Source: Aspidapion aeneum
Lineage: Eukaryota > Arthropoda > Insecta > Coleoptera > Brentidae
DNA length: 64,000 bases
Direction: 5' to 3'
Assembly (NCBI GenBank): GCA_963576565.1
Contig: OY755047.1
Location: 31,540,851 to 31,604,850, forward strand
Shown: in pieces, positions 35,180-44,893 of the stretch
How the letters are laid out: every line of letters begins with the position of its first letter
How positions within the stretch are numbered: position 1 is the stretch's first letter
The notes under the pieces: model-generated
Databases searched by the model: none
What the model was told of the DNA's origin: nothing
What the model saw: only the letters and a program-made list of their open reading frames with translations
Translations under genes and position numbers: made by a program

Positions 35180-35250
35180 GCATCGGCCGGGGATCGAACC
35201 CGGGATCTCTTGCTATCTAAGCAAACACTCTACCACTGAACTACCGAAGC
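35180..35250 (-). tRNA. tRNA-Gly-like sequence with AGA in the anticodon position
   Basis: The 71-nt minus-strand sequence folds as a cloverleaf. The acceptor stem GCTTCGG/CCGATGC has one mismatch, the D arm contains AGTTCAGTGGTAGAG, the anticodon stem is TTTGC/GCAAG and the T arm CCGGG-TTCGATC-CCCGG is perfect. Length and body resemble tRNA-Gly, but the loop TTAGATA would give AGA, a Ser anticodon, without the long variable arm of tRNA-Ser. Because the surrounding 300 bp is repeated elsewhere, I take it as a repeat-borne tRNA-like element. Confidence 0.6.
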
Positions 35251-35561
35251 CATACATACATTTTTCGGAAATCTTACATCTTTGCAGGCCGCGGTGTCTC
35301 AATACAAGAACGAGAAACCCTCAGGGTATTAACTCGACCAAGTCATCCAACTGATCTTTCTAAATTCTTCTTTCCCACTGTCGAAGGTATGATAACTCAA
35401 ATTAGACGTGAAGAATCAACGTCTGAAAGCATGAGATCACCTTTTCGTGTGTTAAAATTTCTGATCGCAAATGGGCAATTTTGCCAATTTAATTATCAAA
35501 TAGCGAATTGCAAATAATGCAAGGACCTAAAACTATAAACAACAAGTGAAATTAAAGAAAG

Positions 35562-35628
35562 AGTAGTTCAGGTGTAGAATGTTTGCCTAGATAGCAAGAG
35601 ATTCCGGGTTCGATCCCCGGTCGAAGCA
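35562..35628 (+). tRNA. Partial tRNA-like sequence in a repeat
   Basis: The plus strand keeps AGTTCAGGTGTAGAATG, the TTTGC-CTAGATA-GCAAG anticodon arm and the perfect T arm, but the 5' acceptor strand is replaced by a GAAAGA sequence. It is the same family as 35180-35250 and probably non-functional. Confidence 0.55.
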
Positions 35629-35689
35629 GAAAACTTTTTTCTTATTTTTCTTTCTTTAATTTCACTTGTTGTTTAAAAAAATAATAACT

Positions 35690-36650
35690 TATGGAAAGAA
35701 AAAATATGAAAGATGTCCTGTGTGTGTCGATAAAAATCAAAGAGAATTTTATACTTCACACAAAGGTGTGTGTGCTTTGCTCGCGAGTGTCAGAAAGAGT
35801 TGGTTTTGGTTAGTTTCCAACTTACACAAAATAGCATCTCCAGACGTATGTTTCTGTGTGTTTCACGTCATCAGTGGAGAACAGCATACGTAGCTAAGCC
35901 AATTTGAACCAAAACCAATTCCTAAATATGACATACTCGCATCCGTGAGATACGAGCAAACTTAAAGGTGTGGCCATCTAGCGATCTGGCTCGAGCACTC
36001 GAAAGTTGAAGCCCACTGGTCTGGTCTTCTCTGAGACGCAGCTGCGCCATCTATAGACAAGTTTTGTCCATTGAATGTGGTTTTAAAACCACGTAATTAC
36101 GTAACAGCTAAAGGGCTGTACTGCCCAAAGCATATGCAACGAAAAAAGATGAAAGATGTGCTGTGTGTGTATGGATAAAAATCAAAAAGAATTTTATTCA
36201 AATTTTGTGTGGTTCAAATGCTGTTCTCCACTGATGACGTGAAACACACAGAAACGTACGTCTGGAGATGCTACCTTGTGTAAGTTAGAAACTAACCACA
36301 ACCAACTCTTCCATCTCTTTCTGACACTCGCGAGTTAAGCACACACACCTTTGAGTGAAGTATAAAATTCTTTTTGATTTTTATCGATACAGACACAGCA
36401 CATCTTTCACCTTTTTTCTTTGCATATGCTTTGAGCAGCACGGCCTGTTAGTTGCTATGTAAACAAGTGATTTTAAAACCATATTCAATGGACGAAACTT
36501 GCCTATAGACGGCGCAGCTGCGTCCCAGACAAGAGGATGCCAGTGTGCTTTAACTTTCGAGTACTCGAGCCAGATCGCTAGATGGCGCCACACCTTTAAG
36601 TTTGCTTGTATCTCACGGATGCGAGTAATTCACATATAGGAGTTGGTTTT
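35690..36650. repeat. Palindromic arrangement of a GAGTTGGTTTTGG repeat
   Basis: Block A (about 35695-35890, with GAGTGTCAGAAAGAG and TCACGTCATCAGTGGAGAAC) is inverted at 36222-36420. Block B (about 35905-36130, with CACACCTTTAA-type sequence, GATCTGGCTCGAG, GCAGCTGCG and AAACCAC) is inverted at 36425-36640. An extra short direct piece of A lies at 36140-36215. A single copy of block A recurs at 40066-40200. No protein motif is evident. Confidence 0.7.
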
Positions 36651-36865
36651 GGTCTACCAATGTACATTTTTTTAAACTTTTTTAACTGCAGTGGGCACAT
36701 ATTAGTAAAAAATATTTTGTGCTCAACTCTAGACTGAGTCCTCAACGAATCGCGATTGTCTGGTAACAAAAGAGTGCTTTTGGTCAGGTTTTTTGTCAGT
36801 CTGTTACCCTTGCCCTTATTCAGCGCAAGCACAGCAGCGTTCTGCCATGTTATTATTTTTATTTA

Positions 36866-37075
36866 GGGCTCCGGAACGAAATAGCGATGTACAAAATAGC
36901 GGGTATTAAAATAGTGGTATCAAAATAGCGACAATCAAATTAGCGATGTAACAAAATAATGATTGTCAAAATCATCAAACATGCTTGACTTTTTTTCCGG
37001 GACCCTAGAAGGTGTGAATCGAAACCGAACCCAACCAAACTGAATTCAGTTCGGTTCAGTTACACGCTTAAATTT
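36866..37075 (-). repeat. Repeat of CGCTATTTTGATA-type units (minus orientation)
   Basis: Starting GGGCTCCGGAACGAAATAGC, this holds several AAAATAGCG units about 15-20 bp apart, then CCGGGACCCTAGAAGGTGTG and AACCGAAC. The same order occurs inverted at 52250-52680. Confidence 0.7.
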
Positions 37076-38150
37076 GACGGAAGAATTTATCAAATAATAA
37101 TAATATAACCTTATACGGATCACCTCACTGACCAGGCAAAACCCAAATTTAAACTGAAGGAAGCCCGATGCGATCACTTAAAACGACTTTTACCGAATCA
37201 ATCCGACAACCTATTTCTACAATTTAAATTATATTGGCACAAATTTTTATTAAAAAAATTACATTTTATCTGTGTAAATTTATTACCCAATCGGTTTCTC
37301 CACAACGCTGTTGAGATTAATTTTACTATATTACATATTTTTACACAAAGTAAATTACACAATCCAATTGGTAAAACTAACACAGATGTATTCATTTTTT
37401 TTCAACAATTGTTTTATATTTTTGCACAATTTAAGTTGCACAGCGTATTGAAAATTTTTGCATGGAGATTTTTCTCTGTGTGGCCTATGAGTATTAAAAA
37501 AATACACTTAAAGCGGTTGGTATCAAGTCTATAGACTTGATAGTCTATAGACTTGATACTTAAAAACCAGGTCTAAAATGCTAGGTTTTAAGGTCTTAGT
37601 AAATATTGCTGATATTGTCCACAGGTTCCAAAAGCGCAAACCGGCATAAATAGTTGCAAAATTGCCGTCTAATAGTTTTTAAATGCATCAAATATGCCCA
37701 TAAATTTGTCTTTAAATACAGCAATACTTTTGTCTTTTTAAGGCCATCTTGTTAAACAAAGAAGAGAAATATTTGTACCATACTTTCTTCGTAATACTAA
37801 TTCACGGAAAAAACGAATTATATCCTTTACAGTATATATCGTTAAGAATAAGTGTATCTATTGTATTATATTATGTAGATAGGAATAAGTTTAAAGTTAT
37901 GACTTGATTGATTGATTATTTTGTTTGGAAATAAGGAAGTTATTTTCAACATTTAGAGGGGTGCAAATGCTTCTCCCTGTGTACGCCCATGGGAAAAGCG
38001 CTGCTGCGCGCGCGTAGAATAAAGGTAAGAGGACCAGACTGGCAAAAAACCTGACCAAAATCAGTCTAATAAGGAGCTCGCAGACTACCGTAAGATAACT
38101 TAGATATATTCTGGCCTGAATAAAATGAGGCACAAAAGAGATGGCTATCC
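37076..38150. other. No gene; contains a perfect 17-bp hairpin
   Basis: AT-rich. The only structure I see is the inverted repeat at 37520-37559, listed separately. Confidence 0.45.
37520..37559. repeat. Perfect 17-bp inverted repeat with 6-nt loop
   Basis: GTATCAAGTCTATAGAC is followed by TTGATA and then its exact reverse complement. Role unknown; the arms themselves contain the palindrome GTCTATAGAC. Confidence 0.85.
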
Positions 38151-38159
38151 TTCTCTGTC

Positions 38160-38466
38160 CAGTGGCGTGCTATAATTTTTTAATTCATCATTATTAGTTA
38201 ATAATTTTATATTTTACTCCTCCTAACTCTTTTTTTCCTGCTCCATGCCTTATTTCTCTTAGAAAGAAATATTTTTTCAAAACTGTCATACTTATTATAT
38301 TATATAGAGATTCACCTATTTCATTAGGTAGGTGCGTACAAATCAAGAAACCTAAAAAAATACCAATTGACTTTCTAATAATAGCAAAAATCCGAAACCA
38401 TTCGTTATATCTTTAAAATTGGAACTCCACACAGTTTTAGTTAAAAAAGTAAATGAGACGCCACTG
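38160..38466. mobile_element. Possible old hAT-type MITE
   Basis: CAGTGGCGTGC at the left and GACGCCACTG at the right form inverted ends like other hAT elements here. The flanking octamers do not match well, so the pairing of these two ends is uncertain. Two ~65-bp units containing GAAACCCAATAAAAG lie just to the right, near 38505 and 38571. Confidence 0.35.
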
Positions 38467-38639
38467 TTTCTTTTTATTGGTGCAGAATGTGTATGATAAC
38501 AATAGAAACCCAATAAAAGGGTGTAAATTGTGAACGGGCCGGGGTCGCTTTCAGCCCACCGGTAACAATTGAAACCCAATAAAAGAGTGTGAATAATCAA
38601 CGAGCTGGAGTCCATTTCGTTAAACGTACCAGACGAGTA

Positions 38640-39448
38640 CCGTCTTTCTTGTAATTTTAATTTTGTTCATGGTAAATTTGCTAAAAATGAAGACTACCCA
38701 GTAAGATGCAAGAGCTGTAAACAGAGGGAGATAGATTGAGTTGAGCCATCTCCTTTGCGCCTCTTTTTATTCTGGTCGGACTATACGTATGCTGCTTACG
38801 GGAACTTGTTCAAGTGCGCTTGCGCATCTCTAACTAATCTCACGATTACGTACAAACACGAAGCACGGCATAAATTGTATTATAAAAATAAAAAACGTTT
38901 AGTCAGTTCTCTTCATAAAATTTTTTCTAACAAATTCAGCAAACAAAACTATTTAACAAAATATGTGCAAACGTGCAACTTCTAGCGTTAGTATAATCAA
39001 AAACTTTGGATATGTTGGTTTTAAGAAATTTCATTAAAACTTTGAATATTTAACTATTCAAATTTTGTAGAGTAAGGGTGTAAACTATGACGACTTTATT
39101 TAACTTTAAAATTAAATACAACAAAATAATATTAAACTAAATGAAAAAGTTAACCATCTGGAAAACACTATTTGCGCTCATACAGAAAAAAATGTTTAAA
39201 AAAGTTGGCCAACATGCTGAATTTTTTATATACTTATTTGAAAACGGATGGTTTATAACATATAGGGTAAAAACATGGGCGCACTAAGGGAGGGGCCTCG
39301 GAATAATGGAAACGTATAAAACTTAAGGTTTTGTTTTTTAGGTTGGTTCTAAAAAAATGTTTAGAAAATCTAAGAAAAGTGGTTGTCCTTGGTTAATATC
39401 TAGATTACAAAGCTCCTATATTGCACCAATTTGGTCTTAAATTATAAG
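38640..39448. other. No recognised gene
   Basis: Short open frames only; no motif or terminal repeats. Confidence 0.4.
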
Positions 39449-39455
39449 TACAGTA

Positions 39456-39748
39456 CAATCCCGATTATCCGAATCGCGATTTTTCGAAATCCGGTTTATC
39501 CGAAACAAACTATTTAAAAACAAAAGTTCCGAATAACCGAAAAAATTCGCATTATACGAAATGCGTCTGGGATTCACCTATACTGCTAGGTGGTTCCCCT
39601 CGGGGTTTCACGGCAATACGACGGTCTAAAATGCGAATTGTTTTAGTTAGCCGACAGAGTGTTACAAAATGATATACGCATCCTATACTCCTATTTTCCA
39701 AAACAAAATCGGATGAACATGAACATTATTTCGGATAATCGGGACTGT
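39456..39748. mobile_element. pogo/Tigger-like MITE, inverted relative of 1448-1768
   Basis: The left end CAATCCCGATTATCCGAATC and the right end, complement CAGTCCCGATTATCCG, are flanked by TA. Internal blocks such as CTCGGGGTTTCACGGCAATA CGACGG match 1448-1768 in opposite orientation. Confidence 0.82.
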
Positions 39749-40065
39749 ACTGTATTTATAATTTCTAAATAGACACCAAAAAAAGATTTATAAAATTCTG
39801 TAATAACATACAGAATGTTTCATTTAAAAAACCATCGAATTTTTGACATTTAGAATTTTTTTTTTGACATTCTCACTTAAATATTCTAAAACTTTGTTAA
39901 AAATGCTGAAACTTTTGTATTTATCGTATTTTGATATCTATTTAAATAAACGTTTTGGATATGGTGTAAAAACATACGGGAAAACCCTGTACCTATTCTA
40001 CTATAAATAACTTAATTGAAACCTAGTTACGTTATGTTAAACAGTTATTATTTTTTTTAAATAAT

Positions 40066-40200
40066 TTTATGCGTCACACAAAGGTCTGTGTGAGAAGGAA
40101 GAGTTGGTTTTGGTTAGTTCTCAACTTACACAAGGTAGCATCAGCAGACGTACGTTCTGTGTGTTTCGCGTCATCAGTGGAGAACAGCATACCTTGGTAC
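40066..40200 (+). repeat. Solitary copy of block A of the 35690-36650 repeat
   Basis: It shares GAGTTGGTTTTGGTTAGTT, CAACTTACACAA and GTGTTTCGCGTCATCAGTGG with 35760-35890. Sequence on either side is not recognised. Confidence 0.65.
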
Positions 40201-40707
40201 ATCAAAAAAAACCCAGTTTTTTTTATTTTTTTATTTGTCAAACACACTGTGTTTATTATATTACAATCAAGTCAGTAAGACTAATTAGCAATTTTGTTTT
40301 AACTTAATTTACTAGAAAAGTCAGATTTAAACTTAGGGTTCACTCAACAGTTCTCCCCGCTTTGTTTAGTCTGTAACTCACAATTGTGTTGTGTTTATAG
40401 CATTATTTTGTTTTACGTAATTCACTTAGTTTACTAGCTCAAACGGCTTTACTCTTTTTAGTCTTCGAACTAGCATAGTATTCTCTAGAAGTTGTATAAA
40501 AAAAAACCCAGTGACACATTCTATATTCTTTGCTCTCTGTAACGATTTCATGTCACGTATATGTAAATATCAACTTACAATATTTCCAACTAAAATTTTG
40601 TGAAAAACGTAGAGCGCTTAATCGGACATCAACGTGCAGTTTTTTATAAATACTCTTTGAATTTCTAACTATTTAATATAAACTGGCATTCTTAATTAAG
40701 CTACAGG

Positions 40708-41345
40708 CAAGCACGGATCTATAACTGACCAGATTAAATTGGCATTAGATACTGGCAATGCCAAGCCTTTTCGTCAGCAACCTTACTTTATGTCCCCGTG
40801 TATGCAAAAAAATCTTTATGATGAATTAGATTCTGTGTTGGAAAGGGATGTCATTGAAGAACCACCGAGTCCTTGGTCATCTACTGTTCTTTTGGTAAAG
40901 ATGAAGAACAATGAACATTGTTTTTTTCACGACGTCGCCATTTAAACGAATGCCTTCAAAAAGATCCAGATTCGCTTCAACGCATTGATAGAATTCTTTA
41001 TAATCTTCTAGATGCTTCTTACATAATATCTTCTATAGATTTTCGTAAAGCTTATTGGCAAATTCCTCTGGATAAGGGAAACAAACAAAAAACTGAATTT
41101 ACTGTCCTCGGCAGTGGGCCCGACCGTAGCTAAGATTGTTTTAGATATTTTCATTTCATTTTCATTAATACAAATATAAAATAGCATATAATACATGGGG
41201 TCTCGGGCCCCCCAAAACTGGCTCGGGCCCACCCCGAAACTTTTTTCTATATACGATACTGGTCCTCGGACGAGGTCATTTTCAGTTTAAAGTTGTTCCA
41301 ATTGAACTTTATAACTCTGCGCAGACGCAGAGCAGTAATAGTCAA
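40708..41345 (+). pseudogene. Gypsy (Ty3)-type reverse transcriptase remnant
   Basis: The plus strand shows a short region typical of the Gypsy pol reverse-transcriptase N-terminus: a TGNAKPFRQ motif, a VIEEPPSPWSS motif, then after a frame break near 40915 an R/LNE-type segment, DRIL and a SIDFRKAYWQIPL motif containing the first catalytic aspartate. The frame is cut at 41112-41261 by a hAT MITE and resumes with a GHFQFK motif. It then dies out. No LTRs, protease, RNase H or integrase are recognisable nearby. Confidence 0.85.
41112..41261. mobile_element. 150-bp hAT-type MITE inside the Gypsy remnant
   Basis: The element starts CAGTGGGCCCG and ends ATACGATACTG. GTCCTCGG is at 41104-41111 and 41262-41269, a perfect 8-bp duplication. 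The right subterminal GAAACTTTTTTCTATATACG is shared with 55563-55748, so both belong to one MITE family. Deleting the element plus one octamer restores the host frame. Confidence 0.92.
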
Positions 41346-41418
41346 ATAAAAAGTTATTTGTAATATATTTTTTTTCTAGGGGGGTAATCCTGTGCATACT
41401 TTTTTTGTCTAGAAGGAG

Positions 41419-42435
41419 CAGTGGCGGTTTCTCACATGTGCACGTGCACTCCTAAATTTTACTTTAAAAAATATTAAAATTTGATCATTCTTTAATTTAA
41501 TTAATAATTACCCCAAAAGGAATTCACTAAAGACTGGAATATTAACTACAATTAATACTCGGTACATATGTGTTTGTATTCGTGTTCAACCTGCCTGCGA
41601 TGAATGGATATTCTCGTGGTTACATTCTTTACTTTTAGTTACTGGAACCAAATTTCCTGCACTGTGGAAGTTATGTCCCAATAGAATTTTACAGTACATG
41701 AATCTGAGCCTTCCTTCGGCCGTGCTCTTCTACATAAATTAGCCTCGATGCCGCCCGCACCCTGGTGATGTCCACTGTGGCCCCGGTTACCATTGCAGAG
41801 GTACAGCAGCTCCCGCGCACCTGTAATTAGTGCGCTTGGACAACTTGAAATTGTCGGTCGGGCGCGGGGTGGGCGATTTGTTTTGATTTCGACGATTTAG
41901 TCTACGACAATGATGGAAGTTTCTAATTATGATAGCATTAGCGTGCAAAATTTAAAGACAATTGCTAGAGGCAGTGGTTACGATGCCTATGACAACCGCA
42001 GAAGCAGAAGGTTGTTTCTCTACCCTAAAGAGAATTAAAACTTTCCTTAGGAGCACAATGGGTGAGAATAGATTAACTGCCCTAGCAATGTTATCTATTG
42101 AGAAAAAAATGACTCAAGAAATTCCAAAGTTCAATGAATTGGTTATAGAAGAATTTGATTCAAAAAAGGACAGACGCCTTCATTTTCAATACAAGACGTG
42201 TTTGTGAAAGGTAGAAACTAGGTATGATACATTTATTATTTATTTATAAAAACAATAATAACAGGTAAGTAATATCTAACTAACTAACTTATTTTTTAAT
42301 TATCTCAAAATTATATGATATGACGGCCCACTCGATGGCCTAAAAAGTTAGGCGTGACACTCAAAAAAAAATATCGCCTGCGCCCCTTTTTTTTGGGTTT
42401 GTACCCCCAAAGCTTTTTACCACGCACCGCCACTG
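41419..42435 (+). mobile_element. 1.02-kb hAT derivative with perfect 8-bp duplication
   Basis: It starts CAGTGGCGGTTTCTC and ends CACCGCCACTG. AGAAGGAG is at 41411-41418 and 42436-42443. Only the transposase C-terminus remains inside, so it is a deletion derivative that would depend on transposase from another copy. Confidence 0.93.
41962..42207 (+). pseudogene. hAT transposase C-terminal (hATC) domain remnant
   Basis: About 80 codons are open and read MPMTTAEAEGCFSTLKRIK, then TFLRSTM, RLTALAMLSIE and a final KKDRR. These match the hATC dimerisation region of the transposase at 18039-18887. Upstream catalytic parts are missing. The short frame is intact from 41962 to a stop at 42207, but nothing shows it is expressed. 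Confidence 0.85.
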
Positions 42436-42443
42436 AGAAGGAG

Positions 42444-42720
42444 TAATTACCACGTTACGCCCTCCCCCGCCCTCAAATCCGCGCTTGGCTACAGGGTATT
42501 TATCATTAAGCTAACCATATATTACTACGAAATCATAAAGATATATTTTTTCAGAGGTCATGTAGTTTTCCCATTTTCCCTCTTTTTTGTAGTACCTCCT
42601 AGACTCTAAAATACAATAAAATATTTGTTTAATTTAGAAAGTTCCTTGAACATACAAATACTTGACCAAAATAATGAAATGTAATGATTAGTTATGCAAG
42701 AAAAGACCTTTAAATAAATC
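42444..42720. other. No recognised gene
   Basis: Short AT-rich spacer after the hAT element. Confidence 0.4.
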
Positions 42721-42722
42721 AT

Positions 42723-43140
42723 GTGCGTGGTATGGTCGTTGGCTTCACATGCAGAAAGTGTCAGGTTCGCGTCTCTAAGAACGATGCAAAAACAAGAAAA
42801 AAAGTCTCGTCGCCCTACCGCTCACTTCCTTTTCAGCGTTCAACAGTCGTCATCGAATTAGCGTGCGATGCGATGCACGCAAAATATAAGTTGACCTTGA
42901 ATATCGAGAATATGCTTAGGTATAGTCCAGGAGCCGACACGCAGCCAGCCGAGGAACTAGGAATAATAATCCAGGAGCCTGATATAAGTGCTAAATAGTT
43001 GGTACCAGGATGGCGCCAGCATAAATCTCCTACAGTCAACTTACGACGACCACGACTGTTGCACTGAAAGGGAAAGAAGTCTACACAGATTAGGTTAAAT
43101 AAGATTCGTAAAAAAGATGGGACACTCATTCTATGCCTCT
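42723..43140 (+). repeat. Possible tRNA-derived SINE
   Basis: The start resembles Pol III boxes: TGGTATGGTCGTTGG could be an A box and GGTTCGCGTCT a B box, 40 bases apart. The body is GC-richer than its surroundings and ends near a T run around 43140. No second copy is in the window, so the call is tentative. Confidence 0.28.
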
Positions 43141-43217
43141 TTTTTTCGTTCCTGACTTATCGAGAGCGGCGCTGCAATCGCCCAGCTAGCAATTTTAAAA
43201 ATTAAATTTTCATTGCA

Positions 43218-43270
43218 CCAAAATGTTTGCATTGTTTCATATCAAAAATGAAACAATGCAAATATTTTGG
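43218..43270. ncRNA. Perfect 23-bp hairpin, pre-miRNA-like or tiny MITE
   Basis: CCAAAATGTTTGCATTGTTT-CAT is followed by a 7-nt loop and its reverse complement. All 23 positions pair, one as G-U. The size fits a pre-miRNA stem, but perfect pairing is also typical of short foldback repeats. It lies about 190 bp before the hammerhead array. Confidence 0.35.
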
Positions 43271-43657
43271 CAGTAAATTCAAAAAATAAAACTACATTAT
43301 GTATGTGGGTAGGTATTTATTATAAATAACCCTTTTAAAACTTTATTAAAAGAAAATTAATTATATTTTTATTATATAATTCAACACACTAAATATGTAA
43401 TACCAGTATTATAATTAATCTCTCTTAATAATAAACATGTGTGTTTCTTACATATATTAAACGGACTATAGTTGTTTTCTTTTATTTGCATTCGATCTTT
43501 TCATTGATCGATATTGTTTAGCAGTGTTTTTGCCTGCTTTTGGTTTCTTGTTTCTCTCGTATCTCGGTAGATGGCGCCTCTTGCTATAGTTCGCTCACTA
43601 ATTACATTTAATTAGATACAAAACCGTCTGATTAACTTCGCAAGATTTGTCACATTG

Positions 43658-43719
43658 ACCAGCAGTGTTCTGAGGAGTCCCATAAGGACGAAACGGTTAA
43701 CTGTCAACACTTATTAGGT
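43658..43719 (+). ncRNA. Hammerhead ribozyme, type I (copy 1)
   Basis: All core elements of the family are present. Stem I is AGTGTT (43664-43669) with AACACT (43706-43711). It continues past an internal loop (AGC against TATTA) into ACC/GGT. CTGAGGA (43670-43676) fits CUGANGA. Stem II is GTCC/GGAC with a CATAA loop. GAA is at 43690-43692. Stem III is ACGG/CTGT with a TTAA loop. The cleavage triplet GTC ends at C43705, so predicted self-cleavage is between 43705 and 43706. The open stem I defines type I. The short stem III suggests it may work better as a dimer. Confidence 0.88.
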
Positions 43720-44172
43720 GTCCATTAGATCTTGGACCCCCGTGAGGTTAAGCTTTCAGGCTACCCACGGAAAAATATAAGAGAAACAAAAAACTCCTTT
43801 TTGCCCGATTAGCCACGAAACTTGTTTGATTTTTAAATTCACGGGTACGAAATTCCACGTTTGTTAGTATTATTTGGCTTAAAAATTCCGTTGATTGACG
43901 CTCACTGTCTTGAAGACGGATAAAAATGCAATCTGTGTTGATCCGGCCTGAAAGACAAAGAGCTGTCGTAGGTCACGGACTATAGTTGTTTTCTTTTATT
44001 TGCATTCGATCTTTTCATTGATCGATATTGTATAGCAGTGTTTTTGCCTGCTTTTGGTTTTTTGTTTCTCTCGTATCTCGGTAGATGGCGCCTCTTGCTA
44101 TAGTTCGCTCACTAATTACATTTAATTGGATAAAAAAACCGTCTGATTAACTTCGCAAGATTTGTCACATTG

Positions 44173-44234
44173 ACCAGCAGTGTTCTGAGGAGTCCCATAA
44201 GGACGAAACGGTTAACTGTCAACACTTATTAGGT
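44173..44234 (+). ncRNA. Hammerhead ribozyme, type I (copy 2)
   Basis: Core and stems are identical to copy 1: CTGAGGA at 44185-44191, GUC ending at 44220, stem I strands at 44179-44184 and 44221-44226. Cleavage at copies 1 and 2 would release a 515-nt RNA (43706-44220). Confidence 0.88.
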
Positions 44235-44686
44235 GTCCATTAGATCTTGGACCCCCGTGAGGTTAAGCTTTCAGGCTACCCACGGAAAAATATAAGGGAA
44301 ACAAAAAACTCCTTTTTGCCCGATTAGCCACGAAACTTGTTTGATTTTTAAATTCACGGGTACGAAATTCCACGTTTGTTAGTATTATTTGGCTTAAAAA
44401 TTCCGTTGATTGACCCTCACTGTCTTGAAGACGGGTAAAAATGCAATCTGTGTTGATCCGGCCTGAAAGACAAAGAGCTGTCGTAGGTCACGGACTATAG
44501 TTGTTTTCTTTTATTTGCATTCGATCTTTTCATTGATCGATATTGTATAGCAGTGTTTTTGCCTGCATTTGGTTTTTTGTTTCTCTCGTATCTCGGTAGA
44601 TGGCGCCTCTTGCTATAGTTCGCTCACTAATTACATTTAATTAGATACAAAACCGTCTGATTAACTTCGCAAGATTTGTCACATTG

Positions 44687-44748
44687 ACCAGCAGTGTTCT
44701 GAGGAGTCCCATAAGGACGAAACGGTTAACTGTCAACACTTATTAGGT
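44687..44748 (+). ncRNA. Hammerhead ribozyme, type I (copy 3)
   Basis: The same core: CTGAGGA at 44699-44705, GUC ending at 44734, stem I strands at 44693-44698 and 44735-44740. Cleavage at copies 2 and 3 would release a 514-nt RNA (44221-44734). Confidence 0.88.
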
Positions 44749-44893
44749 GTCCATTAGATCTTGGACCCCCGTGAGGTTAAGCTTTCAGGCTACCCACGGA
44801 AAAATATAAGGGAAATAAAAAACTCCTTTTTGCCCGATTAGCCACGAAACTTGTTTGAGTTTTAAATTCACGGGTACGAAATTCCACGTTTGT

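Larger units (their letters stand above)
35101..35682. repeat. Two head-to-head tRNA-bearing repeats with a 405-bp direct repeat
   Basis: The segment 35102-35155 (AAATTGCAAATAATGCAAGG, ACCTAAAACTATAAACAACAAG...) is repeated at 35507-35560. A minus-strand unit like 2558-2866 lies between. A plus-strand partial unit follows at 35562-35682, whose tail (TCTTTCTTTAATTTCACTTG) is the complement of 35540-35562, making a small foldback. Confidence 0.7.
43462..44893 (+). repeat. Tandem array of a ~515-bp repeat, each with a hammerhead ribozyme
   Basis: Units start at 43462, 43976 and 44491 (periods 514 and 515 bp). The third stops at 44893, so there are about 2.8 copies. The copies are nearly identical, differing at scattered single bases. 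Each unit holds TTTGCATTCGATCTTTTCAT followed by a small hairpin, ATGGCGCCTCTTGC, and a hammerhead ribozyme. There is no long open frame. I found no target duplication at the array ends. A diverged single copy lies at 63379-63915. Confidence 0.93.

Noticed and set aside
35180..35250. Functional tRNA gene
   Set aside because: It folds well, but the anticodon does not suit the body, one acceptor pair is mismatched and the surrounding 300 bp is repeated with other degenerate copies.
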